A DNA stretch of 7,664 nt from CANLWN01 sp039815505. GTDB taxonomy: Bacteria; Bacteroidota; Bacteroidia; Flavobacteriales; Flavobacteriaceae. Location of the stretch: NCBI GenBank assembly GCA_039815505.1, contig JBCBZE010000162.1, positions 1-7,664 on the forward strand. The letters run 5' to 3'. The notes under the pieces were generated by a model, which made no database searches, was not told where the DNA came from, and saw only the letters and a program-made list of their open reading frames with translations. Within the stretch, counting starts at the first letter, position 1. Every line of letters starts with the position of its first letter. Shown one piece after another: positions 5,508 to 7,664 of this stretch. The position numbers and the translations under genes are program-made.

Positions 5508-7664
5508 TTATTCAGTACGCAAACTGTTTACCGGGTTGGTTTTGGCCGATTTGATGGCATGAAATCCTACCGTTACGATGGCCACTAGTAGGGCAATTGT
5601 ACCGGCTAAAAGAAAAACCCACCAACTAATGGCTATTTTATAAGCGTATTCACCCAACCATTGGTTCATGGTATACCATGAAAAAGGAACGGCAAGGGCA
5701 ATAGCGATAAGGACCAGCTTTAAAAAGTCTTTTAACAACAAAGTGATTATACTGCCCACCTTGGCGCCCAATACCTTTCGAACTCCAATTTCCTTGGTTC
5801 TGAGCATGGCACTATAGGTGGCTAAACCAAAGAGTCCCAAACAGGCAATGAAGATGGCCAAAAATGAAAAAATGGTGAAAAGGTTGGTAAATTTAAAGTC
5901 GGCCTCATATTGAGTGTTGAAGGAGTCATCCAGAAAGCTATATAGAAATGGACGATGGGGCGCCAATTCGGCCCATTTTTCCTCAATGTCCATAATAAGC
6001 TGCCGCAAATTTTCCGACTTTACCTTTAACGAAAAATACCTACTGCTTTCTTGTTCCAAACGCAAGGTTAGGGGGGCGATGTTTTGATGTAAGGACATAT
6101 AATTAAAGTCTTTTACCACACCCACTATAGTGCCTTCTTTACCCCATTGCTCAAATTTTTTACCTATGATTTCGGAGGGATCTGCATATCCGAAGCTTTG
6201 GGCAGCGGCTTCATTGACCACCATGGAAGAAATGGTATCCGAAGGAAAATCACGGGAATATGACCTGCCAGCGACCATTTCCAGATTGTAATGTGGGATA
6301 AAATCAACATCCACTTCGTATAGAAAAGGATCAAAAGTATCCATTTGACCTTCCTTGGTCTCCACACTGGTTCCTGCAGCGGGAAAATGCCCTCCTGGAA
6401 CCGTTCTGGAGGCAGATACGGAAGTAACCCCCGGCAGTTGTAAAAAAGCATCTTTGATAACATCTATTTTGTCCCCTACCTCATTGTCCCAGTTAAAATC
6501 AATCACCAATTGTTGTTCCCTGTCAAATCCCAAATTTTTATTTAGCATAAAATTGAGCTGAAAGTATACGATTATGGTGCTTGCAATCAAGGCGACGGAC
6601 AAGCTAAATTGAAAGACGACCAATACCTTTCTTATGGCCACGCCCTGTTCCGAAGAGCGGAACATCCCTTTAAGTACCGCCGCTGGTTTAAAGCGAGACA
6701 ATATAAAAGCAGGATAACTACCCGCCAGCAGTCCGGTGGCTATGGCGACTCCAAAATATAGGGACAATATGGAATAGCCGAACACATCACTTGCAGAGAG
6801 CACTTTGCCGGTAAGGTTTTGCATCATCGGTAGTGCCAGAAGAACCAACCCAAGCCCAAATAGGGAGGATAGGACGACCATCAACATGGATTCTCCTAAG
6901 AATTGATGCACCAAACCCCTCTTGTTGGCCCCGATTACTTTGCGAACCCCAACCTCTTTGGCCCTTTCCATAGATCTGGCCGTGGCAAGGTTCATAAAAT
7001 TGATACATGCAATAATGAGGATAAAAATCCCTATCAACCCAAAGATATATATGTTGGATAGGCTTCCCGTTACCCCCGGCTGTCTTGCCGCCTTTGATTT
7101 TAAGTAGGTGTCTTTAAGCGGCTCAAATGAGAGGTTGTAGTAATACTCGGCATCTTCTGCCGGTCGGTTCCTTTCTAGAAAAGAAGGCATTTTGGCTTGA
7201 AATGCCTTTTGGTCAAAATTATCCGTTACCGAGAAGTAGGTGTAAAAATCAACATATCCCCAAAAACCAAAAATTTCGGGACGTGTTTGATAGAATGAGC
7301 TCATTGACATGAGTACATCGAAAGAAAAATGGGAGTTTTCAGGGACATCCTTCATAATACCGGTAATGGTGTACTTACCGTCATTTGCCCTACCACCGAT
7401 ACCATCGATGACCTTGCCCATAGGGTCTTCATTCCCGAAGTATTTTTTTGCGGTACTTTCCGTTAAAACAATGGAGTATGGGGCTTTTAAAGCGGTTTCT
7501 GGATTGCCGGAGACCAAGGGCCAGCTAAATACGTTGAGCGCACTTGGTGTCGCATAAAAACAATCACCTTCTTGGAAGGAACGATCATTGTATTCCAATA
7601 GAATATCCGAACGACCTGAAAACTGTACCACATCTACAACTTCGGAAAAGTCTTTTTTTAGTGC
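5508..7664 (-). CDS. MacB/FtsX-family ABC transporter permease, 5' end beyond the right window edge (718 aa visible)
   Basis: The frame is open from the TAA at 5508-5510 through to the window edge. A GTG at 7629-7631 could be read as a start, but the frame continues upstream for 11 more codons (ALKKDFSEVVD) and the protein there is already inside the first MacB_PCD domain, so the true start lies outside. Compared with its paralogues about 85 residues are missing, including TM1. In visible residues: rest of periplasmic domain 1 with FGNEDPMGK (about 76-84); FtsX helices about 204-226, 257-278 and 297-317; KEVGVRKVIGA (236-246); TM5 about 347-367; periplasmic domain 2 about 368-593 with VKDFNYMSLHQNIAP; FtsX helices about 594-616, 648-668 and 680-702; KEIGVRKVLGA (624-634); C-terminus NPVNSLRTE. 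It is the first visible gene in the direction of transcription, so any promoter for the array lies at or beyond its missing 5' end. Role as for the other permeases; substrate unknown. Confidence 0.96.
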   Translation of the reverse strand, partial: ALKKDFSEVVDVVQFSGRSDILLEYNDRSFQEGDCFYATPSALNVFSWPLVSGNPETALKAPYSIVLTESTAKKYFGNEDPMGKVIDGIGGRANDGKYTITGIMKDVPENSHFSFDVLMSMSSFYQTRPEIFGFWGYVDFYTYFSVTDNFDQKAFQAKMPSFLERNRPAEDAEYYYNLSFEPLKDTYLKSKAARQPGVTGSLSNIYIFGLIGIFILIIACINFMNLATARSMERAKEVGVRKVIGANKRGLVHQFLGESMLMVVLSSLFGLGLVLLALPMMQNLTGKVLSASDVFGYSILSLYFGVAIATGLLAGSYPAFILSRFKPAAVLKGMFRSSEQGVAIRKVLVVFQFSLSVALIASTIIVYFQLNFMLNKNLGFDREQQLVIDFNWDNEVGDKIDVIKDAFLQLPGVTSVSASRTVPGGHFPAAGTSVETKEGQMDTFDPFLYEVDVDFIPHYNLEMVAGRSYSRDFPSDTISSMVVNEAAAQSFGYADPSEIIGKKFEQWGKEGTIVGVVKDFNYMSLHQNIAPLTLRLEQESSRYFSLKVKSENLRQLIMDIEEKWAELAPHRPFLYSFLDDSFNTQYEADFKFTNLFTIFSFLAIFIACLGLFGLATYSAMLRTKEIGVRKVLGAKVGSIITLLLKDFLKLVLIAIALAVPFSWYTMNQWLGEYAYKIAISWWVFLLAGTIALLVAIVTVGFHAIKSAKTNPVNSLRTE

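Noticed and set aside
6164..6463. A 99-codon minus-strand ORF in another frame.
   Set aside because: It lies wholly inside the second periplasmic domain of the 5'-truncated permease, whose own frame is intact and conserved. The peptide looks like out-of-frame reading.
4462..7107. Two plus-strand ORFs, 4462-4683 and 6922-7107, encode similar peptides (both with RTPTSL and IKLI) and look like a conserved small-protein family.
   Set aside because: Both lie exactly antisense to the first-half FtsX coupling region (KEVGVRKV and preceding helix). Their similarity is a by-product of that conserved sense sequence.
7629..7631. GTG as the start codon of the rightmost permease.
   Set aside because: The same frame stays open to the window edge, and the residues before the GTG continue the family sequence. 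About 85 N-terminal residues, including TM1, must lie outside.

Overview
The window is a section of one minus-strand gene array. It holds four consecutive paralogous genes for large inner-membrane permeases of the MacB/FtsX (type VII ABC) superfamily. In transcription order these are a gene cut at its 5' end by the right window edge (5508-7664), two complete genes (3096-5483, 795 aa; 706-3075, 789 aa), and a gene cut at its 3' end by the left window edge (2-685, first 228 residues). Coding sequence fills essentially everything; the only non-coding DNA is three spacers of 20, 20 and 24 bp.

Organism: the roughly 800-residue, internally duplicated MacB-like permease (MacB_PCD-FtsX twice in one chain, ending NPxxxLRTE) occurring in tandem is very typical of Bacteroidota. 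The spacers lack a GGAGG-type Shine-Dalgarno and instead carry an A-rich tract before the ATG, which also fits Bacteroidota. The moderate-to-low GC content (judged by eye) suggests a member of the Flavobacteriia or a relative. This is inference from protein style; no rRNA or marker gene is present.

Layout and function: each full-length protein should have eight transmembrane helices arranged as two repeats of (TM, large periplasmic domain, three TMs). One chain therefore equals a fused pseudo-dimer of a MacB/LolC/FtsX-like permease. Such proteins need a separate cytoplasmic ATPase (LolD/MacB-NBD type). In this class the ATPase drives periplasmic conformational change (mechanotransmission) for efflux or envelope work rather than classical passage through the membrane. 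No ATPase, HlyD/MacA-type adaptor, TolC-type outer-membrane protein or regulator lies in the window; these may flank the array. The substrate cannot be read from the sequence.

Most notable are the gene junctions. The end of one gene, the spacer and the start of the next form a direct repeat (628-720 versus 3018-3110, about 89% identical, with 34-bp and 28-bp exact blocks). In all three spacers an A6CG element sits at exactly the same distance from the ATG. This points to growth of the array by tandem duplication, or to later gene conversion, and marks places where recombination could remove or add one whole permease unit. I found no RNA gene, CRISPR array, insertion sequence, terminator or convincing promoter, and nothing that clearly amounts to a previously undescribed system.
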